Assembly (NCBI GenBank): GCA_047602295.1
Contig: JASGHP010000001.1
Coordinates: 4,588,001 to 4,652,000 of the forward strand
Reading direction: 5' to 3'
Source: JACMLD01 sp047602295
GTDB lineage: Bacteria; Bacteroidota; Bacteroidia; Chitinophagales; Chitinophagaceae
Length of the DNA stretch: 64,000 nucleotides
The stretch's first letter is position 1. Each line of letters opens with the position of its first letter. A model generated the notes under the pieces. It saw only the letters and a program-made list of their open reading frames with translations. It ran no database searches and was not told the DNA's origin. The position numbers and the translations under genes were made by a program. Shown here piece by piece: positions 52,346 through 61,097 of the stretch.

Positions 52346-52846
52346 TTATTTAATAGCTGTTTCTAAACTCCATTTTTTTAATAACTCATCATTAAAGCCG
52401 CCTTCTTTGGGATTGGGCTTGCCTTTGCCGGTAGTAATTAAATCTTTCAAACTATTGTTGATATAATTGCTCCATGCATCAAAACAAATTTTATAACACT
52501 CATAAACTGGCGTGAGACCTTGGTGCGTAAACTGTAATTGCGTTTTGCCATTCTTTTGTGTTATTTCAAAAATAATATGATTGCCTACCCATTCGCTTTT
52601 GTCTTTTATAAAATTGAATTCATTGTCTACCACCAACCACACCACTTTTTTATCGGGCACCACTTCTGTTAATTTCATTTTAGCAATGTGCACGTCTTTG
52701 TAATGATAAAGAAACTCATCATTTAGTTTGTCAGTGCCGCCTTTAATCTCTTCAGACCACCATGCACGTGGATTGGTAACAGCATTGAACACTTCTTTTG
52801 GTGATTGATCAACTTCTATGGCTACGGTAAAATCTTGTTTGCTCAT
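52346..52846 (-). CDS. SRPBCC/AHSA1-family protein B
   Basis: A 166-residue paralogue of the preceding SRPBCC protein with the same layout (FTVAIEVDQSPKEVFNAVTN, PRAWWSEEIKGGTDKLNDEF, KTQLQFTHQGLTPVYECYKI). The two form a tandem duplicate in one transcription unit, divergent from a GlxA-type AraC regulator across 142 bases. That arrangement suggests the regulator controls them. Confidence 0.9.
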   Translation of the reverse strand: MSKQDFTVAIEVDQSPKEVFNAVTNPRAWWSEEIKGGTDKLNDEFLYHYKDVHIAKMKLTEVVPDKKVVWLVVDNEFNFIKDKSEWVGNHIIFEITQKNGKTQLQFTHQGLTPVYECYKICFDAWSNYINNSLKDLITTGKGKPNPKEGGFNDELLKKWSLETAIK

Positions 52847-52988
52847 AAATCTATTTTTAAAATGTTAAGCATTAATAAGCAGGCATAAAATTACTGTCCA
52901 TTATTGTAATGGAAGGGGTGCAAAATAGACATTCTAATGGGTTGTTTTGGACAGCATAGTTTTCTACCTTTGCAAGCAAATAAGTAGT

Positions 52989-53975
52989 ATGAAACACCTT
53001 ACCATATTAGTGCCGGATGGCGAAAACAATTTAAGCAGCATTGTAGGCTGCTATAAAATTTTTAGTCGTGCCAATGAGTATTGGAAAAAGTCTGGCAAGA
53101 AAGAAGTGTTCAACATACAACTGGCCGGTATTTCAAAGAAAATAGATTTTTATGACGGACTATTTTCTGTGAAGCCGCATACGCATATATCAGCCATTCA
53201 AAAAACAAATCTTATTATCATTCCATCCCTCAATCATAATTTTCAGAAAGCTGTAAAAAAGAACCAGCCATTGATTGATTGGATAGAAACACAATACAAA
53301 CACGGTGCAGAGATTGCCAGCATCTGTACCGGCGCATTTATACTTGCATCATCTGGCTTATTAGACGGGAAAAACTGTTCTACACATTGGTCTGCAGAAG
53401 AAAGTTTTCGCAACATGTTCCCTAAAGTAAAATTGCAAACCGGCAAAGTAATTACAGATGAACATGGCATTTATACCAATGGTGGTGCTTATTCATTTTT
53501 AAACCTGGTAATCTACCTGGTAGAAAAATATTATGATCGCACAACAGCTATCTATTGTGCTAAAGTATTTCAGATTGACATAGACAGGCAAAGCCAATCA
53601 CCATTTGCAATATTTACGGGGCAGAAACAACATGGAGATGAGATGGTTGAAAAAGCGCAGTCTTACATTGAAAACAACCTGCACGAAAAAATATCTGTAG
53701 AACATTTATCTTCTTTATTTGCAGTGGGCAGAAGAAATTTTGACAGGCGTTTTATTAAAGCCACCGGTAATACACCGGTTGAATATTCACAACGCGTAAA
53801 AATAGAATCTGCTAAAAAAGCTTTTGAGAACAGCCGGAAAACAATCAATGAAGTAATGTACGATGTTGGCTATGCAGATGTAAAAGCTTTCCGCGAAGTG
53901 TTTAGAAAAGTAACTGGCATGTCTCCGTTGGAATACAGGGGAAGATATAATAAGGAAGCTTCATTGAGCTTTTAG
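52989..53975 (+). CDS. GlxA-family AraC regulator with DJ-1/PfpI domain
   Basis: Starting at ATG 52989 (MKHLTILVPDGENNLSSIVG) gives 328 residues. The N-terminal two thirds is a DJ-1/PfpI-like domain with NLIIIPSLNH and the nucleophile-elbow-like ASICTGAFILASSGLLDGKN. The C-terminal AraC domain carries two helix-turn-helix units (SVEHLSSLFAVGRRNFDRRF, INEVMYDVGYADVKAFREVF). GlxA-type regulators often sense small metabolites. It diverges from two SRPBCC genes. Confidence 0.93.
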   Translation: MKHLTILVPDGENNLSSIVGCYKIFSRANEYWKKSGKKEVFNIQLAGISKKIDFYDGLFSVKPHTHISAIQKTNLIIIPSLNHNFQKAVKKNQPLIDWIETQYKHGAEIASICTGAFILASSGLLDGKNCSTHWSAEESFRNMFPKVKLQTGKVITDEHGIYTNGGAYSFLNLVIYLVEKYYDRTTAIYCAKVFQIDIDRQSQSPFAIFTGQKQHGDEMVEKAQSYIENNLHEKISVEHLSSLFAVGRRNFDRRFIKATGNTPVEYSQRVKIESAKKAFENSRKTINEVMYDVGYADVKAFREVFRKVTGMSPLEYRGRYNKEASLSF

Positions 53976-54044
53976 CTGCGAGCTGCGAGCCTTTTAATTA
54001 TGAATATCGCTGTGCGTAGTCTCTGACTTCGTACCTACTATGTT

Positions 54045-54068
54045 CTTACGAGCCTGTGGCTCGGTAAG
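54045..54068. repeat. Short hairpin upstream of dispersed repeat copy B
   Basis: CTTACGAGCC-TGT-GGCTCGGTAAG is a near-perfect inverted repeat (one bulged G), within the spacer after the AraC gene. It may belong to the same repeat cluster as the 54101 element. Confidence 0.5.
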
Positions 54069-54100
54069 CGTAGAATTGGAAAAGCTCAAGAAAGATATTT

Positions 54101-54152
54101 TGTACAAGTGTGCGACGCAACGATGCTTAATAGCAGCACAATGCCTGGCTCA
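54101..54152 (+). repeat. Dispersed 55-bp repeat, copy B
   Basis: The copy reads TGTACAAGTGTGCGACGCAA followed by CGATGCTTAATAGCAGCACA and ATGCCTGGCTCA. It contains the palindrome TGCG-A-CGCA and matches copies at 10391 and, inverted, 56263. It ends 41 bases before the stop end of pcm. Confidence 0.7.
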
Positions 54153-54193
54153 AAAAAAATTTTATATGAAAACAAAAACAGGTTATATAAACC

Positions 54194-54853
54194 TCACTTC
54201 TCCTTCCCCACTGCCATCGGCACAAAAGAAAAATTGGCAAATGCCTCTTCAGTTGTTGATCCATCTGCCTGTTTGGTTAGTCGCAGCATTCTTTGCACGT
54301 CTTTAGGATCGCCAAAAGGTATTACCATTTTGCCACCTGTTTTTAATTGTGCTATTAATTTGGGAGGAATAATAGGTGCTGCTGCGGTAATGATTACTTT
54401 ATCAAAAGGACCAAATGTGGGCAGTCCTTCATAGCCATCTCCATAAAAAAACTTGATGTTGTTGTATTTTTTTATGAAAGCAAATTGTTTGTTGTTATCA
54501 AACAATTGTTTTTGTCTTTCAATAGTAAAAACCTGCGCTTTCATTTCTGCCAACACACTGCATTGGTATGCACTGCCGGTTCCTATCTCCAGTATTTTTT
54601 CAAAAGGTTTTACTTCCAGCAACTGTGTTTGATACGCCACTGTGTATGGTTGAGAAATGGTTTGACCCACGGCAATCGGGAAAGCCCTGTCTTCATAAGC
54701 CACTTCATCAAAAGCAGAGTCCAGGAAAAAATGACGCGGAATTGAATTTATCGCTTCCAGCACTGGTTCATCTGTAATCCCTTTTTCTTTCAGCAACGTC
54801 ACCAGCTTCTTGCGAAGTCCCTTGTGCCGGTAAGTATCATCATACATTCTCAT
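54194..54853 (-). CDS. pcm: Protein-L-isoaspartate O-methyltransferase
   Basis: A 219-residue class I methyltransferase. PCMT motifs are visible: RHFFLDSAFDEVAYEDRAFP, VGQTISQPYTVAYQTQLLEV (active-site loop), the SAM-binding ILEIGTGSAYQCSVLAEM, and FDKVIITAAAPIIPPKLIAQ with GGKMVIPFG. It methylates isoaspartyl residues to start their repair. Starts at MRMYDDTYRHKGLRK; the next Met is two codons on. Confidence 0.96.
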   Translation of the reverse strand: MRMYDDTYRHKGLRKKLVTLLKEKGITDEPVLEAINSIPRHFFLDSAFDEVAYEDRAFPIAVGQTISQPYTVAYQTQLLEVKPFEKILEIGTGSAYQCSVLAEMKAQVFTIERQKQLFDNNKQFAFIKKYNNIKFFYGDGYEGLPTFGPFDKVIITAAAPIIPPKLIAQLKTGGKMVIPFGDPKDVQRMLRLTKQADGSTTEEAFANFSFVPMAVGKEK

Positions 54854-54886
54854 AGCGCTTGCAATATAGTTGATTAGTTGATTAGA

Positions 54887-54965
54887 TCAAGGTAGAAGGT
54901 TTAGGGCATTAGGCAGAAGGCAAAACTTTCTTCTCATACCTTAAACCTTTTACCTTAAACCTTAT
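54887..54965. repeat. Self-complementary simple sequence (AAGGTTTA words)
   Basis: The spacer before the MFS gene reads AAGGTAGAAGGTTTAGGGCA then TTAGGCAGAAGGC on the left and ACCTTAAACCTTTTACCTTA AACCTTA on the right after a short centre. The arms are partly complementary, as in the spacers of the ribosomal cluster. Confidence 0.5.
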
Positions 54966-55025
54966 TCCAATTTTCTTTCTTAACTTTTGCCCCTAATCAC
55001 TAAATTGAACATCTCAACACACAAC

Positions 55026-56222
55026 ATGAAAACAAATACGGGTATTCTTCTTTCTTTAATGATGCTGCTGGAGTATTTTATCTGGGGCGCCTGGTATGTA
55101 ACAATGAGCACGTATATGAGCGAGCACCTGCATTCGTCCGGTTTGCAGATTGGTGCTGCCTACAGTGCTTTGGCCATTGCCACCATGATATCTCCTTTCT
55201 TTGTAGGCCTGGTAGCGGATCGCTTTTTTGCCGCACAAAAAATTATGGGCGTATTGCATTTGCTGGGCGCCGTATTGTTATTTATGGCTACCCGCATTGA
55301 AGACAATGGCGTTTTCTATTGGGTAATATTATTGTACTCGTTGTTGTACATGCCAACCATTGCATTATCAAACAGCGTTGCCTTCTCGCAAATGAGCGAC
55401 CCCGGTAAACAGTTTCCGTGGATACGCGTATTTGGCACCATTGGCTGGATAGTTGCCGGCGTTATTATTGGTTCTTATCAATTAGAAAAAACTTCTTCTA
55501 CTTTTTTAATCGCTGCAGGTGCTTCTGCTGCATTGGGTTTAATAAGTTTTATATTGCCTAATACACCACCCAAAGCCAGTGCCAGCGATGGTTCTGCATC
55601 TAAAGCATTGGGTGCAGATGCGTTTGTACTTTTTAAAGACAAACCATATTTTATATTTTTTATTGCAGCTATACTCATATGCATACCGCTTTCTTTCTAT
55701 TATGGTTTTGCCAACAACTTCTTAAACGAACTGAATGTAGCCAATGCTGCTACTAAAATGACGCTTGGACAATTCTCTGAAGGCTTGTTCATTCTTGCCA
55801 TACCGTTTTTGTTTTACCGCATCGGTGTAAAGAAAATGCTGCTGCTGGGCATGGTAGCGTGGATACTGCGCTATATCTTCTTTGCTTATGGCGACAATGG
55901 TAGCAATCTCTGGATGCTGTATGCCGGCATTATATTGCATGGCGTTTGTTACGATTTCTTTTTTGTAACCGGCTATATGTACACAGAGAAAAAAGCGGGT
56001 CAAAAAATAAAGAATGCAGCGCAGGGTTTGTTTACATTTGCCACCTATGGATTGGGTATGTTTATAGGAACTTTATTTTCCGGGTATATTGCAGATAAAT
56101 ACAAAATAGAAAATGGTCACGCATGGCAGTCTATCTGGCTGGTACCAGCAATGATTGCAGCCGCCGTGCTGATTTATTTTGTAATCTTCTTTAAAGAGAA
56201 ACCGGAAATTAAAGAGGCGTAG
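55026..56222 (+). CDS. Nucleoside:proton symporter-type MFS transporter
   Basis: ATG 55026 (MKTNTGILLSLMMLLEYFIW) gives 398 residues; the earlier ATG adds 13 non-homologous residues. Twelve membrane segments are predicted, and the NupG/YegT-type marks are present: EYFIWGAWYVTMSTYMSEHL, SPFFVGLVADRFFAAQKIMG, and a cytosolic loop of about 35 residues between helices 6 and 7. The likely substrate is a nucleoside or, given the following oxidoreductase gene, a sugar-like compound. Confidence 0.88.
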   Translation: MKTNTGILLSLMMLLEYFIWGAWYVTMSTYMSEHLHSSGLQIGAAYSALAIATMISPFFVGLVADRFFAAQKIMGVLHLLGAVLLFMATRIEDNGVFYWVILLYSLLYMPTIALSNSVAFSQMSDPGKQFPWIRVFGTIGWIVAGVIIGSYQLEKTSSTFLIAAGASAALGLISFILPNTPPKASASDGSASKALGADAFVLFKDKPYFIFFIAAILICIPLSFYYGFANNFLNELNVANAATKMTLGQFSEGLFILAIPFLFYRIGVKKMLLLGMVAWILRYIFFAYGDNGSNLWMLYAGIILHGVCYDFFFVTGYMYTEKKAGQKIKNAAQGLFTFATYGLGMFIGTLFSGYIADKYKIENGHAWQSIWLVPAMIAAAVLIYFVIFFKEKPEIKEA

Positions 56223-56262
56223 AGAAGATGTGAGGTATACGCTATAAAGTTTATCGTTTTTA

Positions 56263-56319
56263 TGACCCCAACAGTTGTACTACTATTAAGCTTTACTTGC
56301 GTCGCACACTTGTACTGTA
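56263..56319 (-). repeat. Dispersed 55-bp repeat, copy C (diverged)
   Basis: Read on the minus strand: TACAGTACAAGTGTGCGACG, CAAGTAAAGCTTAATAGTAG, TACAACTGTTGGGGTCA. It aligns along its full length with copy B with about a dozen differences. It lies in the spacer between the MFS and oxidoreductase genes. Confidence 0.65.
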
Positions 56320-56427
56320 GCAATTCTATTCAACTTAAATGAAATTGAACTAACTATTATTAAATCACTCTTGCCTTTCCTTTTCCCCTTTAGGGGCAGG
56401 GGTTAAAGGCGAGAGCAAACCAATTTT

Positions 56428-57621
56428 ATGCAACGTATCGCCATGTTAGGTTCCGGTTTTATCGGCCGGTTCTATGCAGAATCATTACAAGGACAAAGAA
56501 GTAAAGATAAGATTGTAAGCATTTATAGCCGCCGCGAAGAAAGCGCTAAAAAATTTGCTGCAGATTATGGCTGCGCACAGTGGACAACCAATATGGAAGA
56601 AGCCATTGCCAACCCTGATGTGGATGTGGTATGCATTTCTTTGCCCAACAATATTCATGAAGCTGCGGTTATGCTTTGCTGTAAACACAAGAAAGCGGTT
56701 ATCACTACCAAACCGCTTGGCCGCAACGCTATTGAGGCAAAGCGCATGCTGGAGGCCGTAGAAAAAGCAGGCATCTTCAACGGTTACCTGGAAGACCTTG
56801 TATACACGCCTAAATTTTTGAAATCATTAGAAAGTGTAAAGAACGGAGCTATTGGCCGTATACTTTGGGCAAAATCAAGAGAGACACACCCTGGCCCGCA
56901 CAGCGATTGGTTTTGGGATATTGAGCAGGCAGGTGGTGGTTGCATTTTAGATCTTGGTTGTCATTGCGTAGAGATTGCACGCAGCTTTATTGGTAAAGAC
57001 ATAAAACCGATAGAGGTAATGTGTTGGGCCGATACGCAAGTGAAACCAATAGATGCGGAAGACCATGCCATTGGTTTGGTAAAATATGAGAATGGTGCTA
57101 TTGGTCAGTTTGAAGTAAGCTGGACTTTCCGCGGCGGATTGGATCTGCGTGATGAAGTAATGGGAACCGAAGGCACCATATGGATGAATAATTTTCTGCG
57201 CACCGGCCTGGAAATGTTTACTACCGGCAAAGGCGAATCATACACGGCAGAAAAAGCAGAAAGCAACACCGGCTGGCTATTTCCGGTAGGCGATGAAATG
57301 AATGATCTTGGCTACAACCATATGTTTACAGACATGTTCAATGCTATCGAAAATAAAAAAGATCCCAAAGAAACTTTTTATGATGGCTATGTGGTAAACG
57401 CCATATTGGATGCGGCTTACAAATCCGCCAAATCAAAACTGTGGGAGCCCGTGCAACTGGATATCTGGCGCGGCAAAACAGGCGTTAGCAAAGACAGCCA
57501 CCTGGTAGAATACGATGCTGATCATTACCTGGTAAAAGAAGAAATGACGCACTACGGTGCCAAGAAAATAATCCTGAAAGATAAAAAGACGGGTAAGATT
57601 AGTGAGAAGGTGATGGAATAA
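56428..57621 (+). CDS. Gfo/Idh/MocA-family oxidoreductase
   Basis: A 397-residue dehydrogenase. The N-terminal Rossmann fold shows IAMLGSGFIGRFYAESLQG and DVDVVCISLPNNIHEAAVML; the signature after it reads ITTKPLGRNAIEAKRML, with Thr-Lys-Pro in place of the usual Glu-Lys-Pro. The C-terminal domain carries GGGCILDLGCHCVEIARSFI, where Asp and His act in catalysis. The family oxidises sugars, inositols or related compounds with NAD(P). It lies downstream of an MFS transporter on the same strand. Confidence 0.93.
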   Translation: MQRIAMLGSGFIGRFYAESLQGQRSKDKIVSIYSRREESAKKFAADYGCAQWTTNMEEAIANPDVDVVCISLPNNIHEAAVMLCCKHKKAVITTKPLGRNAIEAKRMLEAVEKAGIFNGYLEDLVYTPKFLKSLESVKNGAIGRILWAKSRETHPGPHSDWFWDIEQAGGGCILDLGCHCVEIARSFIGKDIKPIEVMCWADTQVKPIDAEDHAIGLVKYENGAIGQFEVSWTFRGGLDLRDEVMGTEGTIWMNNFLRTGLEMFTTGKGESYTAEKAESNTGWLFPVGDEMNDLGYNHMFTDMFNAIENKKDPKETFYDGYVVNAILDAAYKSAKSKLWEPVQLDIWRGKTGVSKDSHLVEYDADHYLVKEEMTHYGAKKIILKDKKTGKISEKVME

Positions 57622-57627
57622 ATTTTT

Positions 57628-57662
57628 AACAACCGAAGCTTTAAACTTCGGTTGTTTCTTTT
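57628..57662 (+). terminator. Terminator of the oxidoreductase gene
   Basis: A perfect 11-bp stem AACAACCGAAG with CTTCGGTTGTT (7-nt loop) followed by TCTTTT, 7 bases after the stop codon. Confidence 0.92.
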
Positions 57663-57685
57663 ACTACTGTTATAAACCTTAACCT

Positions 57686-58324
57686 ATGCGTGTAAAATTG
57701 GCACTGCTTGCAATCTCTTTCTTTTCGTCTGTTATAGTATCCGGACAGTTTGCTACCATTAATCCAGATAGCAGTAAAATACTAAAAAAGGGGCTTTATA
57801 AAAATTACGAAGAATTTTTAAACAATAATCCTTCTAATACTAAAGACGATTTTTTTGTATCATTTTATTTCCTAAACAAAAAAGATCCGTCATCTATAGT
57901 TGGGGCAAATTATCAGTTTACAGATTCATCTAAAGAAAAAGAAAACGTATGGGGATTTTGTGACGGAAATGCAATCTATGTTGCGGCAACACCTTTTTCA
58001 ACCCAATATTATTGGAAACTGATAGGCTTGGGTAAATACCCATTCTTTTTAGGAAAGAACAGATCTTTCATGAGCTTGAATTTTAATGAACTGACACTTC
58101 TTATAATAACAGAAAAAGGAAAATTTAAAGAGGTGGATATTGGCTACATGAAAAAAATACTAGCCGCTCAACCTTCCTTGCTGGCAGATTTCAGAAAAGT
58201 AGCTGATCGATACGAACAATACGATAATCCAAATGTTGATGTGTTTGAATCTGAAGAAACGTTTAAAGAGAAAACAATGATTATGATTGAATATTTAATA
58301 AAATTAAATAAGCTGTCACAATAG
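57686..58324 (+). CDS. Hypothetical exported protein
   Basis: A 212-residue protein with a signal peptide (to about residue 20, VSG-Q). The mature region is beta-rich and unrecognised (KKGLYKNYEEFLNNNPSNTK, YQFTDSSKEKENVWGFCDGN, AIYVAATPFSTQYYWKLIGL) and ends in a helix (DFRKVADRYEQYDN). The KKGLYKNYEEFLNNNPS opening is shared with a group of Bacteroidota proteins of unknown function. It is convergent with the DUF481-like gene. Confidence 0.7.
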   Translation: MRVKLALLAISFFSSVIVSGQFATINPDSSKILKKGLYKNYEEFLNNNPSNTKDDFFVSFYFLNKKDPSSIVGANYQFTDSSKEKENVWGFCDGNAIYVAATPFSTQYYWKLIGLGKYPFFLGKNRSFMSLNFNELTLLIITEKGKFKEVDIGYMKKILAAQPSLLADFRKVADRYEQYDNPNVDVFESEETFKEKTMIMIEYLIKLNKLSQ

Positions 58325-58348
58325 TTTTTTTACTCCTTACATTTCATA

Positions 58349-59092
58349 TCAAAAATAATAATCCGCAGAAAGCCCAATGGTAAACAACAAGTTCCTTTTG
58401 TCTGTACGGCTTACTTTGTTATAGATTAAAGTGCTGGTAAAATTCAACCATTTTTTAAGCTTCACAGAAAGACTGGAGTTTGATTTCAAAATATAATCAT
58501 TGCCTGTAGATAACGATTGCTGCCAGTAATGCGTTCCATCTAAAATAACAATTCCACCAAATACAAAATGATATTTCAATCGCAGTGAATTGCGTATAGT
58601 GCTATATCGATCTTTTGTAACACTATCAATTTGTAAATCACTGTATTCATACAACAACCCATCACTCACAACAACAATGGCATCTTTTTTATCGGAAAAA
58701 TTATAACCCAATCCTGCCCCACCCTGGAAACGGTCGTTTACTTTCAGCGAAAAACTCTTCTCATAGCTAACAAGCCCCCAATAATAAGCATGCGGCCAAA
58801 GGCGATAGACGTTAAAATCAAGACCGCTGGCAAAATCATTGTTTGTCTTTACGCCATTTTGCACGCCATATACCCATGAAGCGCCACTGTTAAGTACACT
58901 TGTTTTTCGGTTGATATTAAACTTAACCGCATTGTTCAACACAAACGAATTACCGCTATTGGTTTGATTAACGATACCTGTAGCAGCGTAACCTAAATAG
59001 TGATGCACACTATCATTAAACTGCGCTATGCTTTTATTTGCAGTTAACGAAATAATCAATATTGTAATAATAAATTTTCTTCCCGGGTTCAT
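58349..59092 (-). CDS. DUF481-like outer-membrane beta-barrel protein
   Basis: A 247-residue protein with a signal peptide (to about residue 23, SIA-Q) and alternating strands that end in an aromatic residue (LLFTIGLSADYYF). The pattern NSFVLNNAVKFNINRKTSVL, FQGGAGLGYNFSDKKDAIVV and YSTIRNSLRLKYHFVFGGIV fits DUF481 barrels. It lies 80 bases downstream of the ECF42 sigma factor on the same strand and might belong to its regulon. Confidence 0.8.
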   Translation of the reverse strand: MNPGRKFIITILIISLTANKSIAQFNDSVHHYLGYAATGIVNQTNSGNSFVLNNAVKFNINRKTSVLNSGASWVYGVQNGVKTNNDFASGLDFNVYRLWPHAYYWGLVSYEKSFSLKVNDRFQGGAGLGYNFSDKKDAIVVVSDGLLYEYSDLQIDSVTKDRYSTIRNSLRLKYHFVFGGIVILDGTHYWQQSLSTGNDYILKSNSSLSVKLKKWLNFTSTLIYNKVSRTDKRNLLFTIGLSADYYF

Positions 59093-59172
59093 GCTTCAGT
59101 AACAATACAAGCAACATGCCTGTTTTGCCTGCGAAAATACTGCTATTAACCCATGTTTGAAGATGAGAGAGA

Positions 59173-60405
59173 TTAAAGATCTTTTGTCAATCGCTTTATT
59201 TCTTTTGCCATTGCCTGTTGCTCTGTTTTAGATTTTGTAATTGCAATAGCTTTTTGATAATGTTCAATTGCCTTACGAACATCTGTAGACGCATACAAAT
59301 ATCCAAGCAATGCATGATAATAACCATTCCCCTCCAATGCCATTTTTTCTGCTGCTGCAATAGCTTTTTCATTGCCATCGCATTTTGCCAAAGCAAACAA
59401 CCTGTTCAGCGCAGTTACGGGAGAATGTTCTATCAGCACCAGTTGATCGTACCACCGCAGTATATGCGGCCATTTGTTTTCTTCTGTACCACATGCATGC
59501 CAATAGGCAATGCCTGCCTCCAGGTGATAATTGGAGAATTCATCTCCCCTGAAAGCTTTGGTCATATAATAATTGCCACGTTCAATCAAAGATTTATCCC
59601 AAAGATTCTTATCCTGCTGATCAAATAAGATTGCTTCACTTTGTTCATTGATTCTTGCATCCAGTCTTGAACCCTGGAAACAAAACAATGCCAGCAATGC
59701 ATTGACGGAAGTTGTGTTGGTAAGCGGGTTTTCAGATAAAATAATCGCCAGCCTGGTTGCTTCTGCACAAAGCTCTTTCCTGATTAATTGGCTATTGGTT
59801 TTAGAAAAGTAACCTTCATTAAAAAGAAGGTACAGTGTCTTTATTACAGCTTCTAATCTTTCTTTTACTTCTTTTTCGCCCAGCAACCTTATTTGAAAAT
59901 TATCATTGCGCAATTGCCCTCTTGCCCGCAACAAGCGTTTCTTAATTGTTTCCGGCTTAGCCAAAAAAGCATTGGCTACTTCTTCCACACTAAAACCGCA
60001 AAGTATTTGCAGTGCCAAACAAATTTGTGCTTCAATGGGATTGGCTGGACTGCAAACTGCAAAAATCATAGACAGTTGACTGTCTGCAATATTCTGTTCA
60101 GTAAAAACTTCGTACTGCTCCGTTTCATTTCCACCCTCTTTTGCCACTTGTTTAATTTGCGCTTCTATTACAGCCTGGTGTTTAAAATAATCTTTTGTTT
60201 TATTTTTTGCTACTGTATACAACCATGCAGCAGGATTGGGCGGCGCTCCTTTTATACTCCATACTTCGGAAGCTTTTAAAAAAGTATCACTGGCAATATC
60301 TTCTGCAACTTCTATATGCTGCAAGCCAAAAGTGTTACAAAGCACGGCCACAATCTTGCCATACTCTGTTCTAAACAAATGCGGTATCAATTCATTCTGT
60401 TGCAT
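59173..60405 (-). CDS. ECF42-type RNA polymerase sigma factor
   Basis: From ATG 60403-60405 (MQQNELIPHLFRTEYGKIVA) the protein has 410 residues, far longer than a normal ECF factor. Region 2 (HIEVAEDIASDTFLKASEVW, NPAAWLYTVAKNKTKDYF) and region 4 (ALQILCGFSVEEVANAFLAK, TIKKRLLRARGQLR) are followed by a C-terminal extension of about 230 residues ending in tetratricopeptide-like helices (ALLGYLYASTDVRKAIEHYQ). That layout and the DGPF/YCII gene upstream identify ECF42, where the extension takes the place of an anti-sigma factor. Targets usually include the DGPF gene itself. Confidence 0.92.
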   Translation of the reverse strand: MQQNELIPHLFRTEYGKIVAVLCNTFGLQHIEVAEDIASDTFLKASEVWSIKGAPPNPAAWLYTVAKNKTKDYFKHQAVIEAQIKQVAKEGGNETEQYEVFTEQNIADSQLSMIFAVCSPANPIEAQICLALQILCGFSVEEVANAFLAKPETIKKRLLRARGQLRNDNFQIRLLGEKEVKERLEAVIKTLYLLFNEGYFSKTNSQLIRKELCAEATRLAIILSENPLTNTTSVNALLALFCFQGSRLDARINEQSEAILFDQQDKNLWDKSLIERGNYYMTKAFRGDEFSNYHLEAGIAYWHACGTEENKWPHILRWYDQLVLIEHSPVTALNRLFALAKCDGNEKAIAAAEKMALEGNGYYHALLGYLYASTDVRKAIEHYQKAIAITKSKTEQQAMAKEIKRLTKDL

Positions 60406-60409
60406 AAAA

Positions 60410-60435
60410 AAGCCCTCGTAAATATACAAGGGCTT
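60410..60435 (-). terminator. Hairpin and T-tract immediately before the sigma factor start
   Basis: On the minus strand AAGCCCT and AGGGCTT form a 7-bp stem with a 12-nt loop, and a T-tract runs directly into the sigma factor ATG (60405). It looks like a terminator for the YCII gene that would also act as an attenuator for the sigma factor. Confidence 0.75.
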
Positions 60436-60450
60436 AAAGAAATTAAAAGA

Positions 60451-60795
60451 TTAATCCATCGCATTGATTTCACGCACTTCTACATTGCCTCCCATCTTAA
60501 AAATGGGACAACCTTTTGCCAGTTCCACAGCCTCTTCTATACTGGCCACTTTCAGCAGCGAATAACCCATGATGGATTCCTTTATCTCTGTATAAGGCCC
60601 GTCAGAAACAACGTTGTTTCCTTTTAACACTTTTCCCGCAGGAAAAAGCCGGTTGCCCCTGTCGGCCAGCTTGCCCTGGGCTGCAATACCGGCAACCCAG
60701 TCCATCCATTTTTGTGTGTTTGCCTGCATTTCTTCGGGAGATACTTTGGGCATGGCATTATAATCTGCCCTGTAAACCATTAAAAACTCTTTCAT
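60451..60795 (-). CDS. YCII/DGPF-domain protein linked to ECF42
   Basis: A 114-residue protein of the YCII-related superfamily. It opens with KEFLMVYRADYNAMPKVSPE and has the family motif as DGPYTEIKESIMGYSLLKVA, with SIEEAVELAKGCPIFKMGGN near the end. DGPF proteins are the typical partners of ECF42 sigma factors and are usually controlled by them. The sigma factor lies 45 bases downstream, across a hairpin. Biochemical activity is unknown. Confidence 0.92.
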   Translation of the reverse strand: MKEFLMVYRADYNAMPKVSPEEMQANTQKWMDWVAGIAAQGKLADRGNRLFPAGKVLKGNNVVSDGPYTEIKESIMGYSLLKVASIEEAVELAKGCPIFKMGGNVEVREINAMD

Positions 60796-61008
60796 AATTA
60801 AATATTTTATGGTGATATCTTAATGACGATCCAATTATTACTACGGGGACAATTTCGGTAATTTTTTTTTGCCATTAAGATGAACCAGCTTTTAGCTGTG
60901 GAATAGCTATTATTCCAAAAGCATAGCCTTTAGAAAACTATATACCAGGGTTCTGTTAAAAGGACATCAAATTTCAAAAGAAGTTTTTCTTACAGAAATT
61001 AAAAATTC

Positions 61009-61035
61009 ATTAGTCTACTAATTTAGTAGATTAAT
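61009..61035. promoter_or_regulatory. Shared operator, site 1
   Basis: ATTAGTCTAC-TAATTTA-GTAGATTAAT. The centre TCTACTAATTTAGTAGA is a perfect 17-bp palindrome and the full 27-bp site has one mismatched pair. The same 10-bp arms at the same 7-base spacing appear at 62466-62492. Its right edge joins the -33 box of the promoter at 61035-61066, so repression is the simplest mode. The binding protein is unknown. Confidence 0.82.
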
Positions 61036-61066
61036 TTGGATCCTATTTTCTCTCATTATATATTTG
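61035..61066 (+). promoter_or_regulatory. Bacteroidota-type promoter
   Basis: TTTG at 61035-61038, 20 bases, then TATATTTG at 61059-61066: an exact TTTG-N20-TAnnTTTG match. Transcription would begin near 61073, too close to the ATG at 61077 for a normal leader, which favours the ATG at 61098. Confidence 0.75.
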
Positions 61067-61097
61067 CTTTGTCAACATGCATATAAGGTTAATTGTA

